Assembly: GCA_963812775.1 (NCBI GenBank)
Contig: CAWEWH010000006.1
Location: forward strand, 1-64,000
Length of the DNA stretch: 64,000 nt
Reading direction: 5' to 3'
Source of the DNA: CAWEWH01 sp963812775
GTDB lineage: Bacteria > Pseudomonadota > Alphaproteobacteria > Rhizobiales > Beijerinckiaceae
Shown here: in pieces, positions 38,519 to 48,717 of the stretch
Position numbering within the stretch: the first letter of the stretch is position 1
Layout of the letters: every line of letters starts with the position of its first letter
The notes under the pieces: model-generated
What the model was told of the DNA's origin: nothing
What the model saw: only the letters and a program-made list of their open reading frames with translations
The model's database searches: none
Program-made: the position numbers and the translations under genes

Positions 38519-41130
38519 TGCGGCCTCCGGCCCAAACTGCGGATGAGCCAGGTGGTGGCGCCGCTCAATACCAGCGCCGACGACAGGCCGAGCAGGACGA
38601 AGACGCCGGTATTGTTGGACAGCCAGCCGGCGGCGATGAGCCGCACGTTGCGCAGCAGCAGCGGCTGGGTGGCGATGAAACGGGCGGTGGCGGACGGGGA
38701 GCTGGTCACCGCGCCTTCCGAGCCGTCGAGGGCCGAGATGCGTCCGCTCACCTGCGTCCACACGCGCGGGTCGACGAGGCAGGCCACCGACTCGGCCAGG
38801 ATGCCGGCGTTGGGCGCCGTGACGACGGTCCATATGTCGTCGCTGGTGCCGCCGAGGATGCTCTGCACGAGCAGCAGCGAGGACTGCGAGGTGAGCGGCG
38901 ACGGCGGCGGCGTGTTGTCGAATTTGCCGCTGAACCACCCCTGCACGTCGCCGGCCTTGGTGCGGAACCAGTCGCGGGCGCCGTTGATGCTCTCCATGAC
39001 GCCGCTGAGCCAGACGTTCTTCTGGCGCACGTTCTCGTTCCACTCCTGCAGCAGGCCCTGGTCGCCGGAACCGGGCGCGCCGCCGCGGCCGGACGGCGGC
39101 GCCGGAAGCGGCCCGCGCAAGGCCGGCTTCGAGGCCTGGACGAAACCGCCGGGCGGCTTCGGCAGATTGCAGGCGGCCGGGAAGTTGCGCTGCAGGACGA
39201 GGCGATTGCGCGCCAGCGCTTCGAGCTGCGACAGCAATTCGTCGGTGGGCTTGGGCGGCGTCTCGGCGCGCTTCTCCCACGCCTGCCGGACGGCGTCCGG
39301 ATCGAGGCCGATATTTCGCATCATGGCGGGATCGAGGGCGCGCGCCGGCGCCACCAGCAGCGTCGCACCGGAGCCCTTGGCGGGCGGCAGGATCGTGAAC
39401 TTGAAGTCGACGGCGGCACCCGCCGACACCGCCATGCGGGCGGCGATCGTCGCGGCTGCTCCGACCGTCTCCTTGTCGGGGGTGGGGATGAACAGGATCG
39501 GCCGCACGCCCGACGACGCATAGGGAAAGCCACCGCTCGCCGTCACCGCCAGATCGGGCATGCGGGCGATGCGGGCGATGTGCGGCAGGATGAACTCGGT
39601 CGTGTCGAGGAAGAGGAACCGCCGGGCGCCGTCGATGGCCGTCATCGGATCGCAGTTGCTGTCGGACAGCGAGGGCACCAGAGCCTCGATCTCGATGCGG
39701 TTGAGGCCGGGCCGCAGCAGGCCGAGCGGCAGAGGGATCTCGTTCTGCTTAAACACGTCGCCGGTCGATTTCGGCAGCCGGATGCTGGCGGCGTTGCGGC
39801 CGCCGACCTTGACCAGGATCTGCGCGTCGCGGGTCTGCAGGCCGGGACCGTAGCCGCCCGCCATGGCGATGATGACCTTGGCGTAGTCGGCCGGATAGAA
39901 GTCCGGCGGCATGATGATGTTGAAGGCGAGGCGGAAGAAGCGGCCGGAGAATTCCTGGCTCGAGAAGCCGAGATCGCGCAGCATGATGCGCTGGCCGCCG
40001 ACCACCCGGTAGCCCGGAAACGCCGCGGCGGCCCGCAGGCCGGCCTCGGTGCCCTTCGGTTCGGCCGCGACGGCGAGCTGCGCCAGGGCCTGCGTCAACT
40101 GCTCCTCGCTGGTGCCGGTGACCACGATGGTGGTGCGCCGACCGCCGCGCGGCGGCAGCAGCATGGCGCGCGGCCCGCGCACGTCACCGATCGACTCGAG
40201 GCCCGGGATCTTGACGAGATCGGCGTAGATGCCGACCGCAAGGTTGACGCCGTCGTCGCCGTCGGCCAGCGGACCGAAATCGACGAGCGGCTGCTCGAAG
40301 CGGCCGAGCAGCGAGATGGTCTGGGCGGCGACGATGATGCGCTCGATGGTGGTGGGGCTCGACTTGGCCGACACCACGGCGCGGATCGGCAGCGCGCCCT
40401 GCTGGTCGGGCAGCAAGGCGGCGAGATCGCCGAGGCTGGCGACGCCGGCATCCGCGCGCGGCAGCACGAAACCCGTCTGCGACGGGTCGATCTGCGTCCA
40501 CAGCTCGTAGGTGGCGGCAAGCGAGCAGTCGACGCGATGCCGCTGCTGCACGGACAGGCGCACGGCGTTGAAGCCAGGCTTGACGAGGTTCTCGGGGATC
40601 TCGAACTCGGCGCTCGCCACCGAGCTCGGGGCGCGGATCTGCGTCTCGCCCACCACCTTGTCGTTGACCGAGACGGTGAGCTTCGAGGCCTCCGGCATCA
40701 CCGAGACGGCCGACAGATAGGCGACGCGGAAGCGCAGCTTCTGGCGCGCCTGCGCCTCGGTGAGGAAGATCGGCCATTCCGAGGTGCCGATCTCGCCGCC
40801 GAGGCGATAGCCCTGCATGGTGTTGGGCAGATGGCGGATGAGCGTCGCCGACGGCGGCTCCCTGGCCGGCGGCTTGGCGTCGCGCGCTTGCGCGCCATCG
40901 ACGGCCGGCTGGACGCCGCGCAGCTCCGGCCGGCTGAGGGTATCCAACGTCCCCTCGCCCGCCCGCCCGCGCAGCGCCGGCGCCGCTCCCGGCTGGCCAG
41001 GCAGCGCGAAGCGTCCCGCCGTGCCGTCCTGGCCGAGGAACACCTGCGCGTAGACCTCGGCGCGCGACGGCGCCGCGATCGCGCCGAGGCTGACCGCCAC
41101 GAGGACTGAGATGAGGGGCGCGGCTTGCAT
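38515..41130 (-). CDS. bcsB: Cellulose synthase regulatory/periplasmic subunit BcsB
   Basis: Intact protein of about 871 residues, the periplasmic partner of BcsA that guides the glucan and anchors through one C-terminal helix (FVLLGLSSALVLSGATTWLI). A signal peptide opens the protein (PLISVLVAVSLGAIAAPSRA). Carbohydrate-binding domains contain FFRLAFNIIMPPDFYPADYA and NRIEIEALVPSLSDSNCDP. An Ala/Pro-rich stretch lies between residues 50 and 90. The start is ATG 41130, 11 bases after bcsA; the open frame extends upstream over bcsA without similarity. It overlaps bcsZ by four bases, so expression is coupled. Confidence 0.93.
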   Translation of the reverse strand: MQAAPLISVLVAVSLGAIAAPSRAEVYAQVFLGQDGTAGRFALPGQPGAAPALRGRAGEGTLDTLSRPELRGVQPAVDGAQARDAKPPAREPPSATLIRHLPNTMQGYRLGGEIGTSEWPIFLTEAQARQKLRFRVAYLSAVSVMPEASKLTVSVNDKVVGETQIRAPSSVASAEFEIPENLVKPGFNAVRLSVQQRHRVDCSLAATYELWTQIDPSQTGFVLPRADAGVASLGDLAALLPDQQGALPIRAVVSAKSSPTTIERIIVAAQTISLLGRFEQPLVDFGPLADGDDGVNLAVGIYADLVKIPGLESIGDVRGPRAMLLPPRGGRRTTIVVTGTSEEQLTQALAQLAVAAEPKGTEAGLRAAAAFPGYRVVGGQRIMLRDLGFSSQEFSGRFFRLAFNIIMPPDFYPADYAKVIIAMAGGYGPGLQTRDAQILVKVGGRNAASIRLPKSTGDVFKQNEIPLPLGLLRPGLNRIEIEALVPSLSDSNCDPMTAIDGARRFLFLDTTEFILPHIARIARMPDLAVTASGGFPYASSGVRPILFIPTPDKETVGAAATIAARMAVSAGAAVDFKFTILPPAKGSGATLLVAPARALDPAMMRNIGLDPDAVRQAWEKRAETPPKPTDELLSQLEALARNRLVLQRNFPAACNLPKPPGGFVQASKPALRGPLPAPPSGRGGAPGSGDQGLLQEWNENVRQKNVWLSGVMESINGARDWFRTKAGDVQGWFSGKFDNTPPPSPLTSQSSLLLVQSILGGTSDDIWTVVTAPNAGILAESVACLVDPRVWTQVSGRISALDGSEGAVTSSPSATARFIATQPLLLRNVRLIAAGWLSNNTGVFVLLGLSSALVLSGATTWLIRSLGRRPQ

Positions 41131-41141
41131 GAAGGCTCTAT

Positions 41142-43643
41142 TCAGCGGCCCTCGCCGCGACGGTTCTTGCCGGGGCTCGGCCGGCTCTTGCTGCCATGAC
41201 CTTTCGTTCCGTCTGCCATTTCCAGGATCAGCCGCAGCCATTTCGACGGCACCTGCACGTCGCCCTGGGCGGCAAGCTCGGCGAGGCGCTCGGGCTCGGA
41301 TGCCTTGTTGGCCTCGTCCATCATCGACTTCATCGCGTCGTAGGCCACGTCGGGCTGGCGCGCCGTCTCCATCGCCGGCTGCGAGGGCGGCGGCAGGGCG
41401 CGCATGCCCTGCGCCGGCCGCAGCCAATCGGAGATGATCTCGCTCGCCGCCGCGGTGGCCGTCGCCTCGGCCGGCTGCGGCGCCGGCGGCGGCATCATGG
41501 CGTAGGCGATGGCGCGCAGCGGCTCGGTGATGCCCCAGCGCACGAACTGGAGGGTGCCGCGGAACAGGTCCTTGTGCCCGCGGCGCTTGGCCAGGAAGCC
41601 CGACAGCGCGCTCTGGTCGCCGTACATCAGGTCGGCAAGCACGTAGTATTCGCGCGGCTGCATCGTCTCGAATTCGAGGCCATAGCGATTACCGTTCTCG
41701 CCTGGCATCTTTTGCCGGAGGATCACCGGCAGCGTGCGGTCGGCCACGAACCTGCCGATGGGCTTGATGGCGAGCCGTCCGCGCGTGACGCCGTTCTCCC
41801 AGCGCAGGTTCGGCGTCTCCACGAGGGGGTGCACGGCGCAACCGCCCGTCGAGACGTCCTCGATCATCACCGGCACCTTGATGCCGCCGATGACGAGAAT
41901 GCCCTTGCGGTCGATCCTGAGGCGCGGATGCCGGGACGGCTGCTTGCGCTCGGCCACTGCGCCGAGCGCGGCGCCGGCGATCATGATGTTGAAGGCGTTC
42001 CACAGTCCGACGATCAGCATCAGGTTGGTGACGCCGGGCTCGAACAGATACCGATAAATGGCAACAGCGGCGCCGACCAGCAGCACCGCGTAGATCACGA
42101 AGAACGGCCACGCCAGCTCCGACAAGCGGTCGCGCTCGAGCGACAGGGCCTTGGTGGTCACGTTGAAGGTCGGCTTGCGCGGCCGCAAGACCACGGAGAC
42201 GAGGGCTTTCGACAGGAAGACGCCCTGCACGTACTCGTAGAGCTCGGACACCCACGGCCAGCGGACGCGAGCCGTAGAGATAGTTCTGCAGCATCATGTT
42301 CACGACCATGTAGGTGGCCGTGTAGGCGATGGCCTCGTCGACGTTCGCCACGAAGATCTGCAGCGTAGAAGAAGATGTGCAGGAGCGGCGCGAACATGAA
42401 GATCGAGGCGCGGCAGCGGGAAGAACCAGAACGGTCATGCTCGACAGGTAGGCGATGCGCTGGATCGAAGCCGAGGCCGCTGCTTCAGCGCCGGGTTCTT
42501 CAGAAGCAGGATCTGGAACATGCCCTGGCACCAGCGCGAGCGCTGGCCGATGAAGGCGACGAAGGTTTCAGGCTGCAGGCCGGCGATCAGCGGCTTGTCG
42601 ACATAGACGCTGTTCCAGCCTCGCGAGTGAAGCTCGAAGCGCGGTCTCGCAATCCTCGGTGATGGTGATGCCGGAGAAGCCGCCGGTCTTTTCCAGCGCC
42701 GTGCGCCGGAGCAGCGCCGCCGAGCCGCAGAAGAATGAGCCGTTCCACTTGTCGAGCCCGCGCTGGGTGATCGAGTAGAACATCTCGTTCTCGGACGGCA
42801 TGCGCTGCGAAGGTGCGCAGGTTCTTCTCGATCGGATCGGGGTTGAGGAAGACGTGCGGCGTCTGCACGAGGAACAGCTTCGGGTCGCGCGCGAAATAGC
42901 CGACCGTCTCGCGCAGGAAGGAGCGGAACGGCGCGTGATCGGCATCGAAGACGACGACGATCTCGCCGCTCGAATGCTTGAGGCCGTTGTTCATGTTGCC
43001 GGCCTTGGCGTGCTCGTTCTTGGCGCGCGTCAGGTAGTTGACGCCGAGCTCGTTGCACAGCGATTGCAGCGCAGCGCGCCGGCGGCGCGCTGCTGCAGCT
43101 TTGACGCGATCGGGGTCGTTGCACTTCTGATCGGTGCCTCCGTCGTCGAGCAGCCAGACCTTGAGCTTGTCGACGGGATAGTCCATCGAGCGCGCCGCCG
43201 CCAAGCGTCGTGGCCAGGATGTATTCGTCCTCGTTGTAGGAGGGCACGAAGACGTCGACGGTGGGCAGGCGTTCGTCGGCCTCGCGCTCCAAAGGCTTGC
43301 GCACCAGAGGATCGGCGTTGATGATCAGGCTGATGGTGAGGATCAGCACGCAGTAGATCTCGGCGAGCAGCAGCACCGTGCCGAGGCTGAAACCGACATA
43401 GTCGCTGACGGGCGGAAGGGTGTCGGTGGTGCGCCAGACGATGTAGCGGATGACGACGAATGAGCCGAGCGCGAGGAAGAGCTGGCGACCGCCGGATCCG
43501 GGCACGAAGCACCAGACGCCGATCATGGCGGCGATGACGGAGAGGCTCAGCGCGAATTGCGCCTCGACGCTTACCGGCTGCGTAAGCAATGCGAGGGCAA
43601 CGAAGCCCGACAGGCCCCACGCCGTCCACCGCAAAGCTGCCAT
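41142..43643 (-). pseudogene. bcsA: Cellulose synthase catalytic subunit BcsA, many frameshifts
   Basis: Membrane GT2 synthase that polymerises UDP-glucose into cellulose and translocates it. The catalytic motifs are present in different frames: DVFVPSYNEDE, KVWLLDDGGTD, VVFDADHAPF (DxD), ITEDCETA (TED) and FIGQRSRWCQGM (QxxRW). The C-terminal PilZ domain has RKQPSRHPRLR and MIEDVSTGGCAV, the c-di-GMP site. At least six indels lie between about 43200 and 42240; 41142-42251 is clean. Rebuilt length is about 830 residues. ATG 43643 follows GGAGTGG; GTG 43658 is an alternative. First gene of the operon. Confidence 0.9.
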
Positions 43644-43857
43644 TGGCCGCCACTCCACTCCGTCACGGCCAAACTAGGGCAGCGGCGTTAACGCGCGGAT
43701 TAAGCGATGAGGAGCATTTGACTAGGGTTAACGGTTTCTGCGCAATTGACCCGCGCCGACTAACGCTTCGGAAACCATAGGACGCGCTCAAACCCTTGTG
43801 CCGCCTGGAGCGTGACCGCCACTGGAAACGGTCGCGGCCGCCCTCTCACCGTTTCTT

Positions 43858-43890
43858 GCGCATGATCCTTTGCGAAAGCCGCTTTCGGAG
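43858..43890. repeat. Degenerate REP-like element (copy 4, partial)
   Basis: GCGCATGATCCTTTGCGAAAGCC matches the left half of the REP-like family at 7986, 31898 and 33332, but the right half is eroded (CTTTCGG only). It lies just downstream of the bcsS stop and upstream of the bcsA operon. Confidence 0.5.
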
Positions 43891-43894
43891 AGCG

Positions 43895-44638
43895 TCAGAA
43901 GCTCAGGCGCAGGTCGAGCGTGCCGTAGCCGCCGGAGCCCTGGACGGCGTCCTGCACGTAGCCACCCGACAGGCCGAAATCGAACGGCCCGACGCGGCCG
44001 CCCGACACGAAGGCGCCGACCCGCCATTGCCGGTAGAAGTCGTCGCCGAGGAGGGCGATTTCCGGGCCGACAAAGACGCGGTCGAGAACCGCGTAGCCCA
44101 TGCGCATGCGCGCATAGTAGAACTCGTGATGGGTCGAGTAGTTGGCGCTCGCCGCCACCATCGTGTAGTCGGTGGGATTGGCGTAGAGCTCGCCCGCTAT
44201 CTTGAAGCCCCAGCCGGTGCCCTGCACGGGATTGGTCGGGTCGTTCGGCGACAGCGTGTTGTTCTGGACGTTGGCGCCGACATAGCCGATGAGCGAGCCG
44301 CGGGCCCACAAATATTCGTAGCCGAGCATGATCGAGCCGTCTTCCTGCTGGCCGCTGATCTTCTGGCCGGACAGCAGGTTGTAGTGATAGGTGCCGCCGC
44401 GCCCTTCGACGCGCAGGCGGGCGCCGCTCTCGCGGGCCGCGCCGGTGAGCGCGAAGGTGCCCGCCATGTTGGCGAAGGTCGAGCCGACCGACGTGGCCGT
44501 CACCCAGGAATCGACAGCGACGATCCAGTTGTCGTTCGGCGCCTGCTGCCGCGCGCCCGTGTACCAATCGGCAGCGCCGGCGCCGCGCGCGCTGATCAGC
44601 GCCGCGGCGAGTGCCAGCATTGCAACGAGGAACCGCAT
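43895..44638 (-). CDS. bcsS: Cellulose biosynthesis protein BcsS-like, outer-membrane beta protein
   Basis: 247-residue exported protein. A signal peptide (FLVAMLALAAALISARGAGA) precedes an all-beta body with alternating aromatic strands (GGTYHYNLLSG, SIMLGYEYLWARGSLIGYVG, EFYYARMRMGYAVLD). It ends in a terminal Phe (DLRLSF), typical of outer-membrane barrels. The position just upstream of bcsA and the strand pattern fit BcsS, a rhizobial accessory protein of unknown mechanism. ATG 44638 is chosen for the signal peptide; 44704 is an unlikely longer start. Confidence 0.72.
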   Translation of the reverse strand: MRFLVAMLALAAALISARGAGAADWYTGARQQAPNDNWIVAVDSWVTATSVGSTFANMAGTFALTGAARESGARLRVEGRGGTYHYNLLSGQKISGQQEDGSIMLGYEYLWARGSLIGYVGANVQNNTLSPNDPTNPVQGTGWGFKIAGELYANPTDYTMVAASANYSTHHEFYYARMRMGYAVLDRVFVGPEIALLGDDFYRQWRVGAFVSGGRVGPFDFGLSGGYVQDAVQGSGGYGTLDLRLSF

Positions 44639-44830
44639 ATCTTGCCCCCACTCCATCCAAGCCGGCTGTTGGAATCCAGCCGATCGATTGAGTGGGATGA
44701 TCATTCGAACATATTGTTGAAAACCTTACGCGACCGATGAACCGGCGCTTATGATTAAGATCGACCTTACGCCACGGCAGCCGCGGCGGCGCGCGAGCGC
44801 GCGCGTCACGCGGCGACAAGACGCCTGCGT

Positions 44831-44854
44831 CTCCGGCACGCGAAAGTGCCGGAG
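44831..44854. terminator. Hairpin downstream of GGDEF-EAL gene
   Basis: CTCCGGCAC (44831-44839) and GTGCCGGAG (44846-44854) form a perfect 9-bp stem with a GCGAAA loop. It lies 30 bases past the stop of the GGDEF-EAL gene (minus strand) and upstream of bcsS. It could end the GGDEF-EAL transcript, although no T tract follows. Confidence 0.55.
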
Positions 44855-44883
44855 AGCGCGCTCGTGGTGAGGTTAGCGGTTGG

Positions 44884-47178
44884 TTACGCGGCGGCTTTGC
44901 TGGCGCCGGAGATGTCGAGCAGCATCGGCACCTGCGAGCTCGGGGCGGCCGGGCTGAACAGGTGGCCCTGGACCTCGTTGACGGTGCCGTCGCCGGTGAT
45001 CAGCCGAAGCTGCTCCATGGTCTCGACGCCCTCGACAACGACGGCGAGGCCAAGCTCCGAGCTCAGGCGCGCAACGCCGCGCAGCAGCGTCAGCGAGCGC
45101 TCGCTCGAGCCCACGTCCTCGACGAAGGAGCGATCGATCTTCACCTTGCTCAACGGGAAGCTGTGCAGGTAGCTCAGGCTGGAATAGCCGGTGCCGAAAT
45201 CGTCGAGCGAGATCCTGACCCCCATGTCGCGCAGCTTGCCCAGCGTCTCGCGGGTCGTCTGCGAGTCCTCGACGAGCGCATGCTCGGTGATTTCGAGCTC
45301 GAGGCGATTGGCCGAAAGGCCGGCGAGCGCCAGCGCCTTCTTGACGGTGTTGATAAGGTCGCCGCGCTTGAGCTGCGTCGGCGACAGGTTGACGGCAACG
45401 CGTACGTCCTCGGGCCACTTCTTGCATTCGAGGCAGGCCTCGCGCAGGACCCAATTGCCGATCTCGACGATGACGCCGATCTGCTCGGCGACCGGGATGA
45501 AGTCGGCCGGCGCGATGGCGCCGCGCTCGGGATGAAACCAGCGCAGCAGCGCCTCGAAATTGTTGACCGTCTGGGTCTGCAGGTTGAACAGCGGCTGATA
45601 GAAGATCTCGAGCGCGCCGTCGGCAAGGGCGCTGCGCAGCTCGGTTTCCATGGTGCGGCGCGCCTGCGCCTCGATGTCCATGCTCTCGTCGAAGAACAGC
45701 GACGACGACGGACCTTCGGTCTTGGCATGCGACAACGCCATGTCGGCGTTTCTCAGGAGCACGTCGGGGTCGAGCCTGTCGCGGAGCGTCATGGCGACGC
45801 CGACGCTGGCGGTGACGTTGACCTGCTCGTCGCCGATCACGAACGGCTCGGCCAGGATGGCGATGATGCGCTTGGCGAAGAGCTCCGCCTGGTCGACGCG
45901 CTTCAGCGGCGATTGCACGATGATGAACTCGTCGCCGCCGACGCGGGCGATGAGGTCGGATTGACGCACGATGGCGCGCAGCCGCTCGGCGACCTCGCAC
46001 AGGAGCACGTCGCCGTTGGCCCGGCCAACCGCCTCGTTGACCAGCTTGAAGTGATCCAGGCCGATGCCGAACACGGCGCAGCGCCCGGCCTTGTCGAGGC
46101 CCTGGGCGCGCATGCGGTCCATCTCCTCGCGCAGCAGCGTCAGGTTGGGCAGCTTGGTCAGCGCGTCATAGCGGGCGAGGCGGGCAATCGCCGTCTCGTT
46201 GTTGCGGCGGTCGGTCACGTCCTCGACGAGGACAACGAGGCCGCCTTCCTCGGTCGGCTCGAACGTGAAGGCGAGAGCGCGGTTGTCCTCGGTCTCGAGG
46301 AAACGGTGCTTGATGCCGGTGGGATCGTCGCTGCGGGCCGGCAGGCCAACGTCCTCGGCGGTGAGGATGCGACGCGGCTGCACGCCCTCGAGCACCGAGG
46401 TGGCGTCGGCGTCGGCATCGACGTGCGAGGCGCCGAGCAGCTCGCCGGCACGCCGGTTGGCGACCACGAGACGCTGGTTGGCGTCGAACATGCACAGCCC
46501 CTGCGGGATGTTGTTCAGCGCCGCATCGAAGCGATTGGCCAGCGAGCGAACGCTGCGGGCCGCGTCGAGGGACTTCAGCACGACGGTGCGCAGCTGCTCG
46601 CTCGACGAGCGCAGATTTAGCATCAGCGGCAGATGCAGAGCCGCAAAGATCGCGTAATAGGGATCGAACAGCACCGCCATCGACAGGGCGCCGGCGCCCA
46701 CGACGCAGACGATCTGCGTGTTGATGAGCTTGATGTTGGCGAAATGCCGGGTCGACACGGCGATGAGATAGGCCAAGGTCGACGCGAAGCTGAAGAGGCG
46801 CATCAAGGTGTCGTCGGTGGTGGCGACGGTGATGACGAAGGCGGCGCAAGCGACGGCCACGTAGGTGGCAGCGCCGATGAAGTGGCGGCGCTCCCAGGCG
46901 GTGGCCGTCTCGGCGTCCCGCAGCGAGGGCAGGCGCTTGGCGAAGTTCCAGGCATCGGCGATGCGCGCGGCGCAGACGAGCACCATGATGACGGCGCAGA
47001 CGAAGAGCAGGAGCTCGCCGGTGCGCAGCGCAGCCACGATCGTGGTACCGATCGTGGCGACGGAGCCGATGAGCAGGGAGCGCGGGTCTTCGTAGAGCGA
47101 GCTGACGAACGAGACGTACACGTCGTCCGGCAAGTTGCGGCCGTTCTTGACGTGGTCTATGAGACTTGAAAGCGCCAT
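44884..47178 (-). CDS. Membrane PAS-GGDEF-EAL protein (c-di-GMP phosphodiesterase/cyclase)
   Basis: 764-residue inner-membrane protein. Six hydrophobic helices (about residues 35-195) precede a PAS domain (LNNIPQGLCMFDANQRLVVA), GGDEF and EAL. The GGDEF domain keeps RVGGDEF and an RQSD product-binding I-site five residues before it, but the first metal-binding Asp of the usual D-x-D-x-FK motif is Gly (GIGLDHFKLVNE). The EAL domain keeps NFEALLRW, LEITEHAL, DDFGTGYSSL, VKIDRSFV and VVVEGVET. Phosphodiesterase activity is therefore likely and cyclase activity doubtful. ATG 47178 is preferred over 47205. It lies upstream of the cellulose genes and may set c-di-GMP for BcsA. Confidence 0.92.
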   Translation of the reverse strand: MALSSLIDHVKNGRNLPDDVYVSFVSSLYEDPRSLLIGSVATIGTTIVAALRTGELLLFVCAVIMVLVCAARIADAWNFAKRLPSLRDAETATAWERRHFIGAATYVAVACAAFVITVATTDDTLMRLFSFASTLAYLIAVSTRHFANIKLINTQIVCVVGAGALSMAVLFDPYYAIFAALHLPLMLNLRSSSEQLRTVVLKSLDAARSVRSLANRFDAALNNIPQGLCMFDANQRLVVANRRAGELLGASHVDADADATSVLEGVQPRRILTAEDVGLPARSDDPTGIKHRFLETEDNRALAFTFEPTEEGGLVVLVEDVTDRRNNETAIARLARYDALTKLPNLTLLREEMDRMRAQGLDKAGRCAVFGIGLDHFKLVNEAVGRANGDVLLCEVAERLRAIVRQSDLIARVGGDEFIIVQSPLKRVDQAELFAKRIIAILAEPFVIGDEQVNVTASVGVAMTLRDRLDPDVLLRNADMALSHAKTEGPSSSLFFDESMDIEAQARRTMETELRSALADGALEIFYQPLFNLQTQTVNNFEALLRWFHPERGAIAPADFIPVAEQIGVIVEIGNWVLREACLECKKWPEDVRVAVNLSPTQLKRGDLINTVKKALALAGLSANRLELEITEHALVEDSQTTRETLGKLRDMGVRISLDDFGTGYSSLSYLHSFPLSKVKIDRSFVEDVGSSERSLTLLRGVARLSSELGLAVVVEGVETMEQLRLITGDGTVNEVQGHLFSPAAPSSQVPMLLDISGASKAAA

Positions 47179-47525
47179 GTTGCTCGTCCCAGCAGTTGTG
47201 AGCAATTTTAAATAAGGTCTACCTGTTAAAATTTGCTTGTTCGTAATAATTGCTCAACTTCCCGACTATTGCGTTTACTGGCGATTTACTTCAACGCGCC
47301 GAATTCACTTGCGATCGCAACGGCGGCGCTGCTGTACAGCTCGCACGGAAAACACGCTCACGGTGCGACAGGCAGGACGGCCGAAACGAGAAAATTTGAG
47401 CAATGGCGGCGAAGACGATCGCTAAAATTGTGCCATTCCGCGGTGCCGGGCGCACCGCCGTTTCATCGTGCGCCAGACCAAGAAACCTGCAGCGCCGTCC
47501 GCTTTCGCTGAAACCGGATCGTGCC
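47179..47525. other. AT-rich intergenic region upstream of GGDEF-EAL gene
   Basis: 347 bp with no convincing gene; the stretch 47195-47300 is much AT-richer than the window. On the minus strand TTGAGC (47257-47252) lies 17 bases from AAATTT (47234-47229), a possible but weak promoter for the GGDEF-EAL gene. The high A+T content would also suit a silencer such as MucR. Confidence 0.4.
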
Positions 47526-48569
47526 CTAGGCCTGGCCGCCGCGCTCAAGGGCGCGCTTGACCACGGCGCGCACGTCGCCGTTCGAGAGAAACAGGTCGTG
47601 GCGAATGAGCCGCCAATTGCCGTAGTCGGAGGCGTCCACCACCTTGATGCCGAGCGGCTCGAGCCGCTCGCGTTCGGCCGCGCCGACGCGCGAGACGCCG
47701 CCGGCCAGGCGCTCCGAAACGGCCAGCGCTCGGTCGCCGGTGGACGAGATGACGGTGACGTGCCGCGCCAAGGGGCCGATGCGCTTCACGGTCGTGGCGA
47801 AGAGGTCGATGTCGATGTCGGGTGCGGCCAGCACGATGGCGCCAAACTTGGCGTCCACGTCGCCGGTGCCGCCGGCGCTCCAGAGCTGGCGCAACGTCTC
47901 GAGCGCCAGCAGCGCGCCCATGCTGTGGGCGACGAGGTGGACGCGCCCCACCATGGCGTTGCGGACCAGCGACTCGAGCACCTCCTGGAAGGCGTCGCGC
48001 GACCACAGCGCGCTCTCGCGGTCGTAGCCGTAGTCCAGCAGCGCCTCCTTGGAGGGCCAAGCGAACAGCACCGTGGCGCCGGAGAACTTGATGCCGTCGG
48101 ACAGCTCGGCGGCGCTGATGGCGCTCGTCTCGAACGACTCGTGGTAGCCATGCACGTAGACGAGCACGTCGCGGCCGGCCGCCTGGTCGGCGAGCGCCGC
48201 CACCGGATCGCCCTTGCCGAGCGGCTCGACGGCGTCGACGCGCCAGCGGCCCGTGACCGCCGAGGAGACGCGGCCCACGAGCGAGCCGCCCGGCGGGACG
48301 TAGCGCACGCGCACGGCCCGCGTGCCGCCGCTGCGCTCGGGGCCAAACCAGGGCTGCTTTGAGCCATCGCCGGCGGGCTTGCGCGTGGTCACCGCAATGA
48401 TCGCCGGGTCCAGCATCAGGGCGCTGTCCACCGGCAAGGCGGACGCGGAGGGAATGAGCGCGCCGGTGATCCCCTCGCCGCCGGCGCAGCCGGCAAGCGC
48501 CAGCGTGCCGCCCTGGGCGGCCATGAGCTGCAGAATCGTGCGACGGGTGATGGCCCGTTCAACCGGCAT
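47526..48569 (-). CDS. Exported alpha/beta hydrolase, DUF900 family
   Basis: 347-residue lipoprotein-like esterase or lipase. The N-terminus has paired arginines and a lipobox-like LALAGCAGG near residue 25. The hydrolase core has the oxyanion segment DVLVYVHGYHESFE, the nucleophile elbow VAHSMGALLALE, the acid region around PDIDIDLF and the catalytic His in WRLIRHDLF. DUF900 proteins are predicted carboxyl-ester hydrolases of unknown substrate. It is divergent from meaB across 148 bp. Confidence 0.85.
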   Translation of the reverse strand: MPVERAITRRTILQLMAAQGGTLALAGCAGGEGITGALIPSASALPVDSALMLDPAIIAVTTRKPAGDGSKQPWFGPERSGGTRAVRVRYVPPGGSLVGRVSSAVTGRWRVDAVEPLGKGDPVAALADQAAGRDVLVYVHGYHESFETSAISAAELSDGIKFSGATVLFAWPSKEALLDYGYDRESALWSRDAFQEVLESLVRNAMVGRVHLVAHSMGALLALETLRQLWSAGGTGDVDAKFGAIVLAAPDIDIDLFATTVKRIGPLARHVTVISSTGDRALAVSERLAGGVSRVGAAERERLEPLGIKVVDASDYGNWRLIRHDLFLSNGDVRAVVKRALERGGQA

Positions 48570-48717
48570 AGGCTAAGTCTCGCTGTGGCTGGCTCGAGCT
48601 TGCGCCCATTCGCAGCCCGAACAAGGCAAGGATATGGCAAGGGTAAGCTCAACCGTGGCATGAGGGTCACAGTGCCAGAATCGCGTCCTGCATCCCTGTC
48701 CTGACGTTCTTGAGCGC

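Noticed and set aside
35372..39280. A 1,302-residue BcsZ-BcsK fusion
   Set aside because: A single extra base near 37545 removes the true BcsZ end. Restoring it gives the conserved BcsZ tail with its own stop and a separate BcsK start.
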